64,000 bases of DNA from Amphibacillus xylanus NBRC 15112 (GTDB lineage Bacteria; Bacillota; Bacilli; Bacillales; Amphibacillaceae). The notes under the pieces are model-generated. The model searched no databases and was not told the origin of the DNA. It saw nothing but the letters and a program-made list of their open reading frames with translations. The number at the start of each line of letters is the position of its first letter. Within the stretch, counting starts at the first letter, position 1. Position numbers and translations under genes: made by a program. This document shows, piece by piece, positions 27,385 to 35,666 of this stretch. The stretch is taken from assembly GCF_000307165.1 (NCBI RefSeq), contig NC_018704.1:2418001-2482000 (forward strand), read 5' to 3'.

Positions 27385-27864
27385 TTAACTTCCTTGATGA
27401 AGCCTTCGATGAAGTTCGCGCACTTCTTCTGCAAGTTCTGGTACGGGACCATCAATTTGGGTATCACGAATCACATCTTGAATCGGCAGATTACGTACCC
27501 GTGATGGCTTAACACCAAATTCATTTAACCACTGAACTAACTGCTCAGAAGAACTAGCATATACAATTCGTCCTAAACCTACCCATCCATGTGCGGCTGC
27601 ACACATCGGACAGTGTTCACCAGAAGTATACACTGTTGCACGACTTCGGTCTTCTGGTGATAAATTTTCTGCCGCCCACCTAGCGATCGCAAATTCAGGA
27701 TGCTGTGTATGATCACCACTTGCAACATGGTTGTGATCCTCGAATAACACATCACCTTCTGCTGAAACAAGGACTGAACCAAAAGGCTCGTCTCCCTTCT
27801 CTAATGCCTGTTTTGCTAATTCAACACAACGACGTAAATGTTTTATATCTTGATTACTAATCAT
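27385..27864 (-). CDS. Nucleoside/nucleobase deaminase (CDA fold)
   Basis: This 159-residue protein has the zinc-dependent cytidine-deaminase fold: ALEKGDEPFGSVLV near the N-terminus, zinc His and catalytic Glu in HPEFAIAR, and the Cys pair in GEHCPMCAAAH. The usual motif is HAE and PCxMC; here Pro replaces Ala and Glu-His precede the first Cys. The general layout resembles guanine deaminases and TadA-like enzymes. A pure tRNA role is unlikely without the usual TadA sequence. AAAAGGAG precedes the ATG. Confidence 0.82.
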   Translation of the reverse strand: MISNQDIKHLRRCVELAKQALEKGDEPFGSVLVSAEGDVLFEDHNHVASGDHTQHPEFAIARWAAENLSPEDRSRATVYTSGEHCPMCAAAHGWVGLGRIVYASSSEQLVQWLNEFGVKPSRVRNLPIQDVIRDTQIDGPVPELAEEVRELHRRLHQGS

Positions 27865-27925
27865 CTGTCAGTCTCCTTTTTGGCAATCTTGTCAAATAGG
27901 TAACAATTATGGAACTTAGACTCAC

Positions 27926-30352
27926 TTATTTCTTCAGAACGCCTATTACCTTACCATTAATAACCACATCACTTGGATTCATTTGAATCGGCTCATAGTT
28001 TGTATTCTCTGAGATTAGTAACAGTGTATCACCCATAAACATAATCCGTTTCATTGTGGCTTCATCACCGATGATAACGACCACAATATCACCATTTACC
28101 ACTGCCTCTTGACGATGCACAATAACAATATCGCCTTTATCAATTCCAGCGTTTATCATACTATCTCCCGTCACACGCAATGCGAAGGTGAGGTTTTCTT
28201 GAATAACCCATTGATCAAGCAGAGGAATCATTACTTCAAAATTTTCAATTGCTGTCACAGGTAAACCTGCAGCAACATCACCCAGTAATGGAACTTTTAC
28301 ATTCGCTTCAGCATTAACAACCATCTTGGTAAAAGGATCAACAACCTCAATATTCATTTCATCCTCTGTATCTTGCACATAATCATATGTTCGATTATGC
28401 CGTAAATCCATATATATTCTTGTCCGCTTTGCGTTCGGTAAAAACTGGGGTTGACATGGTGGAATATCTAAAACAATCTCTTCATTACGATCAAAAATGA
28501 TCAGATCCACACCATCAGTTACAATACCATAGCGCACATGTTCATTTGCACGCATATATGACTTCAGCTGTACTGCCCCTGTCTCAATTCCTGTAGCAAA
28601 TGCTTTTACCTCAGCAAAAATATAAGGAATTCTTTCCCCATTAAATTCAATAGAAACAGCTAAATCTACATAGCCCCGCTTTGAAAATAGTTGAACTGGA
28701 TATTCAAGTTGGATTAGTTCAGCAGGATAACCGAATGTTTTAATTAACTCACTAATTAACCATTGTCTAATGACTTCTTCTTTCGCATTCAAATCAACAA
28801 GCTGATCAATGAATAAATAATCCTGAATTGGAATTGAATGAAATGGTCGAATTCGTGAATCTCTCTTCATCCGCAACAAATCGTAATCCAATTCTTTAAT
28901 AAATGGAGACGGGGCCCGAACAGATGTCATATAAAGTAAATCATTTGCTCGAGTCATACCAACATACATTAACTTACGTTCTTCAGTATAAACTGTCTCA
29001 TCACGTATTCCATAAACATCATTTGGAATCACATCCTTATCCAAATGAACTAAGAAAATGACTTTAAACTCGAGCCCTTTAATTGAGTGCATTGTCACAA
29101 GCTTAACCGAGTTCGTTTCAAATTGTGCATCATCACCTGTTAAAATCTCACATGGAATCTTCGTCTGGTTTAATGTCGTTGCAATACTCTCAATTAGGCG
29201 GTGCTCTTTAGCTACAATACATATATCTCGCAATTGATAATCATTTTGTAATGCGTGTATCTCTTCAATTAAAAATTCAGCCTGCTTTTGCTCATTTACA
29301 AAGTACTGGTAGATTGGCGCATGCCCATGACGATCAATCAATGCCGGTTTCACAAAATCGATATTACCTTGAATTGCTTCATCATGTTCTATTAGTCCAT
29401 AAGCAGCTTTTGATATTTCAGTAGTAGTCCGATAGTTTTTTGAAAGAGTGCGAGAACGACCACTCATATCATAGCCTATCGTTGTATACGGTCTACCCTT
29501 CCCTAACCAAGACTGCGAATATATACTTTGAGTATTATCTACAACGAACATGATTGATGAGTAGCTCTTCTGCTGATATAGTAGATTGATAAATTTCAAT
29601 TGTACTTTAGATAAATCCTGGCTCTCGTCAATAATGATGTGAGTATACTTCTTCCTAGGGAATTCGGCGGCTGCTTTCAAAGCTAAAAGGTTCATCGTTT
29701 TAAAATCAATATATCCTTCTTTCATCAAGAGCTGATCATAAAGCTCCATAAGTTGATAAATAGCCTCTCTCGTTCTTGAGTTTTTCGTTAACTTTTGCGG
29801 TGTATTTTCACCTTCAATTGCCCTTCCAATCCGATCAATCTCTTGATAAGCATTTAAATCTGGGATATCGCAGGCTTTAATCCACTCAATCTCATCTAAT
29901 AAAAAGCTACTATATTTAGGTGAGAAAATCCTAATATCACTGAACTTATCTCTTAAATGTAAAAGCGCTTTTAGTAAAACCTTACGTTGCATTGCCGTAT
30001 TAGCCAATTGATAAGACACTTTATATTTTTTTAGATAAGTTCTAAAATATGAAAACATTAACCGATCAATATTAGTGATCTCAACATCGCTACTTGATTC
30101 AAAGAAGCTCTGCAATAAACCTTCCTCAGAATTGCTTTGGTTCTCATACTGATATTTGATATATTTTAAGAGTGTTTTATTAAATGTCACAAGTAGAACA
30201 TTATCATCATCTTCAGGGCAATAATGATTTTTCAAAAATGTTACCCGCCGAATTGCCACAGTGGTTTTTCCTGAACCAGCAACCCCTTTAATAAGAGAAT
30301 GACCAGAAGGTTCCAATTCAATAATTTTCCTTTGTTCCACATTTAGCTTCAT
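27926..30352 (-). CDS. UvrD-like helicase fused to PD-(D/E)XK and LexA-like S24 domains
   Basis: The product has 808 residues in three parts. First (1 to about 510) is an SF1A helicase with Walker A GVAGSGKT at 23-30, Walker B HIIIDESQDL, motif LVTMHSIKGLEFKVIF and the end motif VGMTRANDLLYM. Second (about 525-670) is a nuclease-like domain resembling the type I restriction R-subunit N-terminus, with RGYVDLAV and IFAEVK as the PD-(D/E)XK core. Third (about 687-808) is a LexA/UmuD-type S24 domain. It has a potential self-cleavage Ala695-Gly696 in LLGDVAAGLP, Ser731 in VTGDSM and Lys768 in ATMKRI; the Ser-Lys gap of 37 is the same as in E. coli LexA. Its job is probably DNA unwinding with damage-triggered or phage-triggered release of a fragment; this is inference. 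It is monocistronic. No SOS box of the Bacillus type (CGAAC-N4-GTTCG) was seen upstream. Confidence 0.92.
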   Translation of the reverse strand: MKLNVEQRKIIELEPSGHSLIKGVAGSGKTTVAIRRVTFLKNHYCPEDDDNVLLVTFNKTLLKYIKYQYENQSNSEEGLLQSFFESSSDVEITNIDRLMFSYFRTYLKKYKVSYQLANTAMQRKVLLKALLHLRDKFSDIRIFSPKYSSFLLDEIEWIKACDIPDLNAYQEIDRIGRAIEGENTPQKLTKNSRTREAIYQLMELYDQLLMKEGYIDFKTMNLLALKAAAEFPRKKYTHIIIDESQDLSKVQLKFINLLYQQKSYSSIMFVVDNTQSIYSQSWLGKGRPYTTIGYDMSGRSRTLSKNYRTTTEISKAAYGLIEHDEAIQGNIDFVKPALIDRHGHAPIYQYFVNEQKQAEFLIEEIHALQNDYQLRDICIVAKEHRLIESIATTLNQTKIPCEILTGDDAQFETNSVKLVTMHSIKGLEFKVIFLVHLDKDVIPNDVYGIRDETVYTEERKLMYVGMTRANDLLYMTSVRAPSPFIKELDYDLLRMKRDSRIRPFHSIPIQDYLFIDQLVDLNAKEEVIRQWLISELIKTFGYPAELIQLEYPVQLFSKRGYVDLAVSIEFNGERIPYIFAEVKAFATGIETGAVQLKSYMRANEHVRYGIVTDGVDLIIFDRNEEIVLDIPPCQPQFLPNAKRTRIYMDLRHNRTYDYVQDTEDEMNIEVVDPFTKMVVNAEANVKVPLLGDVAAGLPVTAIENFEVMIPLLDQWVIQENLTFALRVTGDSMINAGIDKGDIVIVHRQEAVVNGDIVVVIIGDEATMKRIMFMGDTLLLISENTNYEPIQMNPSDVVINGKVIGVLKK

Positions 30353-30620
30353 TAATATACCCCTCTCATTGCAGCCCTTAATTGAATAGTATTAATTACT
30401 CTTATCATAGCACTTAATATCTAAATTTTTAACCGATTTTAGGGATTTGTTGCTATTATTGAAAATTTAGTGGATATTTTGGAAAAAACAAATAGAAAAT
30501 GTAAAAATGCATCATAGCTAACTAAATTGCTATAAAACTTACAGAAATAAAAAATAGACCGAAAACCTCATTATATTTTGAAGTCTTACAGTCTATATGT
30601 TCAATTAATGAAATGTCTAA

Positions 30621-31031
30621 TTAGTCTTCCGGAGATGTTACCGTGATGCCTTGTTCTCTAAATACCTTTTGAGCTACTTTTAAAGCATTCAATGCACTTG
30701 GAAATCCAACATAAACGATTAAGTGCATGATACATCCGACAATCTCTTCAGGCGTTAACCCAACACTTAAACCTGTTTTTATATGCATTTCAATTTGGGG
30801 TTTCCCTTGTGCAACGAGTGCCGTAATTGTCGTCAACACCTTCAGTTTATCATCTAGTCCAGGTCTTGAATAAATATCGCCAAAAGCAAACTCAACAACA
30901 TACTTTTCTAAATCAGGTGCAATATCACTAAAACCCTCACCAATATCCATAAAACCTGTTGGATTATCATCAGGTGATTGTGTTAACTGTTGAATCTTCT
31001 TAATTCCTTTTTGATAGCGATCACTAGTCAT
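30621..31031 (-). CDS. Carboxymuconolactone decarboxylase-like (AhpD-fold) protein
   Basis: This 136-residue helical protein starts with YQKGIKKIQQLTQ and has FAFGDIYSRPGLDDKLKVLTTI, then GKPQIEMHIKTGLSVGLTPEEI and HLIVYVGFPSALNALK. This is the CMD family pattern of gamma-carboxymuconolactone decarboxylase-like proteins. The two-Cys peroxidatic site of AhpD is absent; only one Cys (VGCIMH) is seen, so peroxidase activity is unlikely. The family role is otherwise unclear. It stands alone, with GAGGTGGAG before the ATG. Confidence 0.9.
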   Translation of the reverse strand: MTSDRYQKGIKKIQQLTQSPDDNPTGFMDIGEGFSDIAPDLEKYVVEFAFGDIYSRPGLDDKLKVLTTITALVAQGKPQIEMHIKTGLSVGLTPEEIVGCIMHLIVYVGFPSALNALKVAQKVFREQGITVTSPED

Positions 31032-31236
31032 TTTAACTCCACCTCATCTTTATTAGTCAGTATTTTCTAACAATTCTAGTACATTAACTAAGTAAACACA
31101 AATAATCTAAAAATTCGATTCCTTTTTTCTTATTTTTGGTTTAGTCATGAATACATTAACCAATCAGAGAAACCTACTCAACAATCACATAGTCTGAATA
31201 TAATATTGAAAATACACTTATAAGGGTAGGATTAAA

Positions 31237-31767
31237 ATGGATAGTGAATTGAAAGCATTACTAGGCTCATGGATACAAGCTATTGGAACGCTCCTCCCAG
31301 CTTTAGGTAATACCCCATCTTTAAAAATTAGCAAGAGCGTCCAAACATATTTATCGCTAATCGGCAATACAATGCAAGCTACAGGAAATGCTCTTATTGC
31401 TGAAAGCGCAAGTGACATTTCATTATCAACTGTCGGTAATAAAATTCAGGCAATTGGAAATTCAATTGTGGTCCTATCTATATTTGTGCACTCAAAAGGA
31501 ACTCAAAAAAACTTAAATATAAAAGGTGATTTACTCCAATCACTTGGCAGTATTGTATCGATACCCGATTATCTACAAATAGAAAGTAAATCTTTAAATG
31601 ATATTTTAAATCTGTACGCTAACATTCTTCAGGCAACCGGTAATGCTTTACAGGCCTTAGCAGTAAAATTAGGCCCAAATGAACAAGGACAACTAACAAA
31701 TTTAATCGGTAGTTGGTTGCAAACAATTGGTGCATTTATGCAAGCTATCTACCAAAATAATAGTTAA
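31237..31767 (+). CDS. Repetitive GN-motif protein (DUF6944-like)
   Basis: This 176-residue protein repeats a short unit in which a Gly-Asn pair is followed by a helix such as TMQATGNALIAESA, KIQAIGNSIVVLS and ILQATGNALQAL. The N- and C-termini are nearly the same: GSWIQAIGTLLPALGN and GSWLQTIGAFMQAI. Charge is low and the helices are amphipathic, suggesting a small solenoid or a membrane- or spore-associated surface. I recall NCBI naming such Bacillus proteins DUF6944 family repetitive proteins; the name is recalled, not searched. No function is known. AGGGTAGG lies before the ATG. Confidence 0.75.
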   Translation: MDSELKALLGSWIQAIGTLLPALGNTPSLKISKSVQTYLSLIGNTMQATGNALIAESASDISLSTVGNKIQAIGNSIVVLSIFVHSKGTQKNLNIKGDLLQSLGSIVSIPDYLQIESKSLNDILNLYANILQATGNALQALAVKLGPNEQGQLTNLIGSWLQTIGAFMQAIYQNNS

Positions 31768-31888
31768 TACTCAATCCATAAACTGCATAGTTTTAGTCTA
31801 ATTGATTTATAAACTTAACTGTACCATCTTGAAATGATAATCGGATAAGCAACGACCAATTAGTCACCACGACGTTTTTTCTACAGGA

Positions 31889-32584
31889 TTAATTATTTTT
31901 AACTTCTTTAATGTATCTGTAAACCGTTGGAATCGATACTTGCATAATTTCAGCAACGATTGGTACTGATCCCTTCATCGAAAATATCCCACTATCATTT
32001 AACGTACTTACAATTTCCTTTCGATCAGATGGGGTTAGACTTTTATCTCTTAATTTCTCTTCCGGTATAATATTGTAAATAATCTCCTCTATCGAGTGAG
32101 AGAAATATTCAATTTTATCATCAGTTTTATTTTGGTGCTCATCCATGACATTGTCATTTAGCTTTAAGCTATATTCTTTTGCTTGCTCGATAGCGATTGG
32201 CTCTTCATCTATTGGTCTAAATGAACTTAACTCTTCTAAAAGATGCTTAACAGCGATGTAATCACTTACATTTGTATTGATACAGATTAGACCTTCTAAA
32301 TAGCCATCACTATTCTTAATAAAGTATGTTGAAGACTTTAAAAAGTCTCCTTTTTTACTAACACCACGATAGTTTACTAGATAGTTTGTATCCGTATATG
32401 CTTCATTTTTTATCATTTCTAACGCTAAACCAGTTATAGGTGATGAAGTAGTTCTACCGGAAATGTGTCCATTCTTAATACTTTCAATATAAAATCCATT
32501 CTTATCTCTAAGATGAAAGACTACCTCGCTATTACTACCTGCGTTTGTCAATTTTAAATGATAATATAAAGACAATATGTTCAA
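31889..32584 (-). CDS. YheO/DauR-type transcriptional regulator
   Basis: The product has about 231 residues. The YheO-like PAS domain begins SNSEVVFHLRDKNGFYIESI and includes GRTTSSPITGLALEMI. A linker leads to an HTH_22 DNA-binding domain (SDRKEIVSTLNDSGIFSMKGSV, then AEIMQVSIPTVYRYIKEV). Such regulators control amino-acid-type catabolic genes. The start is weak: a TTG without a good Shine-Dalgarno. The usual 15-20 residue helix before the EVVLHD strand is short, and an in-frame stop lies about 12 codons upstream. The frame may be N-terminally damaged or use an unrecognised start. It is divergent from the MHYT-GGDEF-EAL gene. Confidence 0.75.
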   Translation of the reverse strand: MNILSLYYHLKLTNAGSNSEVVFHLRDKNGFYIESIKNGHISGRTTSSPITGLALEMIKNEAYTDTNYLVNYRGVSKKGDFLKSSTYFIKNSDGYLEGLICINTNVSDYIAVKHLLEELSSFRPIDEEPIAIEQAKEYSLKLNDNVMDEHQNKTDDKIEYFSHSIEEIIYNIIPEEKLRDKSLTPSDRKEIVSTLNDSGIFSMKGSVPIVAEIMQVSIPTVYRYIKEVKNN

Positions 32585-32686
32585 ATTTTCATCAAATAAT
32601 ATCTTTTGCTTTTATTTAGCATAATTTAAGGTAATAGATCAAACAATCAGTAAAGAGTATTCTTGAATATAAAAGGATGGGATCCT

Positions 32687-34675
32687 ATGTTTCAACAGCA
32701 TAATGTATATTTAGTTGTCCTATCGCTCATAATCGCAATTATTTCATCATATTCAGCACTTACTATTACAGCGAAAATTACTGTCGCAACAAGTAAGCTG
32801 AAAATTTTCTGGTTGATTTCCGGATCAGTCGTGATGGGTACAGGCATTTGGTCAATGCACTTTGTTGGCATGATTGCTCATTATTCTCATGCTAGCGTTA
32901 CGTATGACTTGAATTTAACGATTATTTCCATGGTCGTTAGCATTGGCTCTTCATTCATAGCTTTTTATTTAACCTTGTTTAAGAAGATGACCATGTACCA
33001 AATTGGTGTTGGTGGCTTTTTCATGGGTAGTGGCATCATCAGCATGCACTACATTGGTATGAAGGCAATTATTATGGACGGTGTCATGACTTTTAACAAT
33101 TCATTAGTGATTACATCCATTATCATTGCCCTACTAGCGTCATATATCGCACTAATATTATTTGATCGATTTAAAAGCCAACCAAGGGCAAGCTTATTAA
33201 AATGGTTAGCAGCCTTAGTTATGGGACTAGCAGTATCCGGTATGCACTATATTGGCATGGCGGCAACAACGATGGAGCTATTTTCAACTCCTGCACACAA
33301 AACATATGAAATCGACTTATTTCTTCTTATCGGAGTAATTATTGCCATCTCGATAACTATTTTAATTGTTTGGACTTCAATCTATTTTGACCGCTTTATG
33401 TTAGAAAAAATCGCTTATAAAGATCATGTTACTGGCTTAGCTAATCGAAATGAACTGACACGCTTTTTTAGAAAAATTGATCCTAATAATAAAATCAGTC
33501 TTCTATTCATTGATCTAGATCATTTTAAAGCAATAAACGATACATTTGGTCATGACATTGGTGATTTTTTATTAAAGCACATCGGTTTGACTTTGAAAAA
33601 ATTCCAGAATGATTTTTCACAAGGTTTCAGAATAGGTGGGGACGAATTTGTTTTTATTTTAAATCACCCTGACTTATCATTAGCAGAAAAGGCAGCCCAG
33701 TCTCTGTTAGATGAACTTAAGGAACCTTTTTATGTTAATGGTAATGAATTAAACATCACATGCAGCATCGGTATTGCCAACGGATTTGTAGAAAAAAATA
33801 GTTATAAGAACTTATTACGAGCAGCCGACACAGCCATGTATGTTGCAAAGAAAAATGGGAAAAATCAATATTCAATTTTCACAACAGACATGAAAGTTGA
33901 AGTAGAACGAAAATTAAAACTAGAAAAAGATTTAAGCAGTGCACTTAAATCAGAACAATTTTTCCTCGAGTATCAAACTAAATGGAATTTGAAAACTAAT
34001 CAATTATTTGGTTTTGAAGCATTAGTACGTTGGGGACATCCTGAATTTGGTACCATTTACCCTGACGAATTCATGCCACTAATAGAGAAGACCGGAATGT
34101 TAATCACTTATTCAAAATGGCTCTTAGAACAAGTTTGTAAACATTTCTATACTCTAGAAACTCTAGGAATCAAGCACCCTGTATCAGTTAACTTGTCGGC
34201 AAAATTATTTCTAACCGACAAATTATACGACATTATTGATAAAAGTTTAAAGAAATCAGGTATAAATCCACATGATTTAGAGATTGAATTTACAGAATCA
34301 ATGATGTTACTTGACGTTGACCATATAATTCAACAACTTAAAAAAGTTGGTACACTGGGCATAAAAGTATCGATGGATGAATTCGGAACTGGTTATTCGT
34401 CAATTGGCCTATTAGATATTCTACCGATTAATACCGTTAAGCTTGATCGCCAATTTTCAATTAATATTGATAAGCCAAGTAAACAGGCAATTATTCGGGC
34501 TATCGTAATTCTTGCAGAGTCACTTGGGCTAGAGGTCATTGCAGACGGGGTTGAAGTTGCGAAGGACGTCAATCAACTATTAGAACTTGGTTGCTATATT
34601 ATGCAGGGTAGCTACTTCAGTCAGCCAATACCTTTTGAGGAAATCAAGACATGGGCTAAACATTATAGAAGGTAA
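32687..34675 (+). CDS. MHYT-GGDEF-EAL membrane protein (c-di-GMP turnover)
   Basis: The product has 662 residues. Three MHYT units with seven helices (about 5-235) carry WSMHFVGM, SMHYIGM and SGMHYIGM; such domains are thought to sense O2, CO or NO through bound copper. The GGDEF domain has an intact RIGGDEF, so diguanylate cyclase activity is possible; no RxxD inhibitory site is seen. The EAL domain has FGFEALVRW but departs from active enzymes at MDEFGTGYSS (usually DDFGTGYSS), LPINTVKLD (usually LPxDxLKID) and IADGVE (usually IAEGVE). The phosphodiesterase may be weak or dead. I chose the ATG at 32687 because AAAAGGATGG lies correctly before it. The gene is divergent from the YheO-like regulator and is not in an operon. 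Confidence 0.93.
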   Translation: MFQQHNVYLVVLSLIIAIISSYSALTITAKITVATSKLKIFWLISGSVVMGTGIWSMHFVGMIAHYSHASVTYDLNLTIISMVVSIGSSFIAFYLTLFKKMTMYQIGVGGFFMGSGIISMHYIGMKAIIMDGVMTFNNSLVITSIIIALLASYIALILFDRFKSQPRASLLKWLAALVMGLAVSGMHYIGMAATTMELFSTPAHKTYEIDLFLLIGVIIAISITILIVWTSIYFDRFMLEKIAYKDHVTGLANRNELTRFFRKIDPNNKISLLFIDLDHFKAINDTFGHDIGDFLLKHIGLTLKKFQNDFSQGFRIGGDEFVFILNHPDLSLAEKAAQSLLDELKEPFYVNGNELNITCSIGIANGFVEKNSYKNLLRAADTAMYVAKKNGKNQYSIFTTDMKVEVERKLKLEKDLSSALKSEQFFLEYQTKWNLKTNQLFGFEALVRWGHPEFGTIYPDEFMPLIEKTGMLITYSKWLLEQVCKHFYTLETLGIKHPVSVNLSAKLFLTDKLYDIIDKSLKKSGINPHDLEIEFTESMMLLDVDHIIQQLKKVGTLGIKVSMDEFGTGYSSIGLLDILPINTVKLDRQFSINIDKPSKQAIIRAIVILAESLGLEVIADGVEVAKDVNQLLELGCYIMQGSYFSQPIPFEEIKTWAKHYRR

Positions 34676-34720
34676 TGATTATTAATTAAAACTAAAGTCA
34701 TTTGGCTAATATTTGTAGCA

Positions 34721-34757
34721 AAAAAAAGAAGCGAGCATCTTTGCCACGCTTCTTCTT
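34721..34757 (-). terminator. Terminator after the SatP-like gene
   Basis: AAGAAGCG and CGCTTCTT form an 8-bp stem. A run of eight T follows on the minus strand. Confidence 0.8.
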
Positions 34758-34811
34758 TACAACAAATTCTATGCATCAGACTGCTTAACTAATTTTAGTA
34801 AAAGCCATCAT

Positions 34812-35399
34812 TTATGCTTGGTAAGTACCAATTGGTAAAATTTCTTTACCATATAATTCGTTTAACACTTGTGCCATTGCCGCATAAATCGCAGTAAATC
34901 CACAAATAATACCTTCATAACCAGCAATCGTTAACACCAGGCTAGAACCTGTAAAATTGCCAATCGCTAATAAGAAGAATAGAATCGTTAAAGTTCCAAA
35001 AACAACTTGAAGAGCTTTACTAATTCTTAATGTTCCTATAAACATGTATAGCGTAAAAATTCCCCACATAAATAGGAATGAAGCCATTGATAATGAACCA
35101 GCCGCTTCACCGTATCCCATTAAAGGTAGTACGTTTAACCCTACTAATGCTAACCAGAAAAATCCATAGGATGTAAATGCTGTTGCGCCGAATGTATTAT
35201 CTTTCTTAAATTCGATGATGCCCGCAATTACTTGTGCTAGACCACCATAGAATATACCCATCGCTAAAATCATTGCATCTAACTCAAAAAATCCTGCATT
35301 ATGAATATTTAGCAGAACTGTTGTCATCCCAAAGCCCATTAGACCTAGTGGAGCTGGATTTGCTGTAATTTCCTTGATGCTTGTCACTTTCTTTTCCAA
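34812..35399 (-). CDS. GPR1/FUN34/YaaH-family acetate/succinate transporter
   Basis: This roughly 195-residue protein has six predicted helices. The family signature [11 protein letters not shown] at the N-terminus is followed by [16 protein letters not shown] near the middle. SatP proteins take up acetate or succinate as channels or proton symporters. I chose the TTG at 35399 (LEKKVTS) because GGAG lies eight bases upstream; a GTG at 35408 would begin within that Shine-Dalgarno region. The gene is monocistronic with a strong terminator. Confidence 0.92.
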   Translation of the reverse strand: MEKKVTSIKEITANPAPLGLMGFGMTTVLLNIHNAGFFELDAMILAMGIFYGGLAQVIAGIIEFKKDNTFGATAFTSYGFFWLALVGLNVLPLMGYGEAAGSLSMASFLFMWGIFTLYMFIGTLRISKALQVVFGTLTILFFLLAIGNFTGSSLVLTIAGYEGIICGFTAIYAAMAQVLNELYGKEILPIGTYQA

Positions 35400-35622
35400 T
35401 CTTGTCACTCCGTTTTATCATACTTGTGTAAAAACACAGCATTCACAAGTATAGAGGTGAAAATGTTTACATGTCAAACTTTTAGCGAAGTGATTTGTGT
35501 AGTTAAAAGTTGGTACAACGCTAATTATTATGAGAATGATTTTTCACAATACTAATTTAGGAAGATTTTATATATTCTCTTATACTTTAATCAACTGTTT
35601 TGTTTCTATTCATAATCACTGT

Positions 35623-35658
35623 AAAAAAGATGACCCTAATTTTCAAAGGTCATCTTTT
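35623..35658 (-). terminator. Terminator after the Old Yellow Enzyme gene
   Basis: AAAAGATGACC (35625-35635) pairs with GGTCATCTTTT (35648-35658). A T-run follows on the minus strand, 9 bp past the stop codon. Confidence 0.93.
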
Positions 35659-35666
35659 CCACTATC

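Noticed and set aside
28000-30352. Phage or plasmid island around the helicase fusion
   Set aside because: No integrase, tRNA attachment site or phage genes nearby; neighbours are ordinary chromosomal genes with their own terminators.
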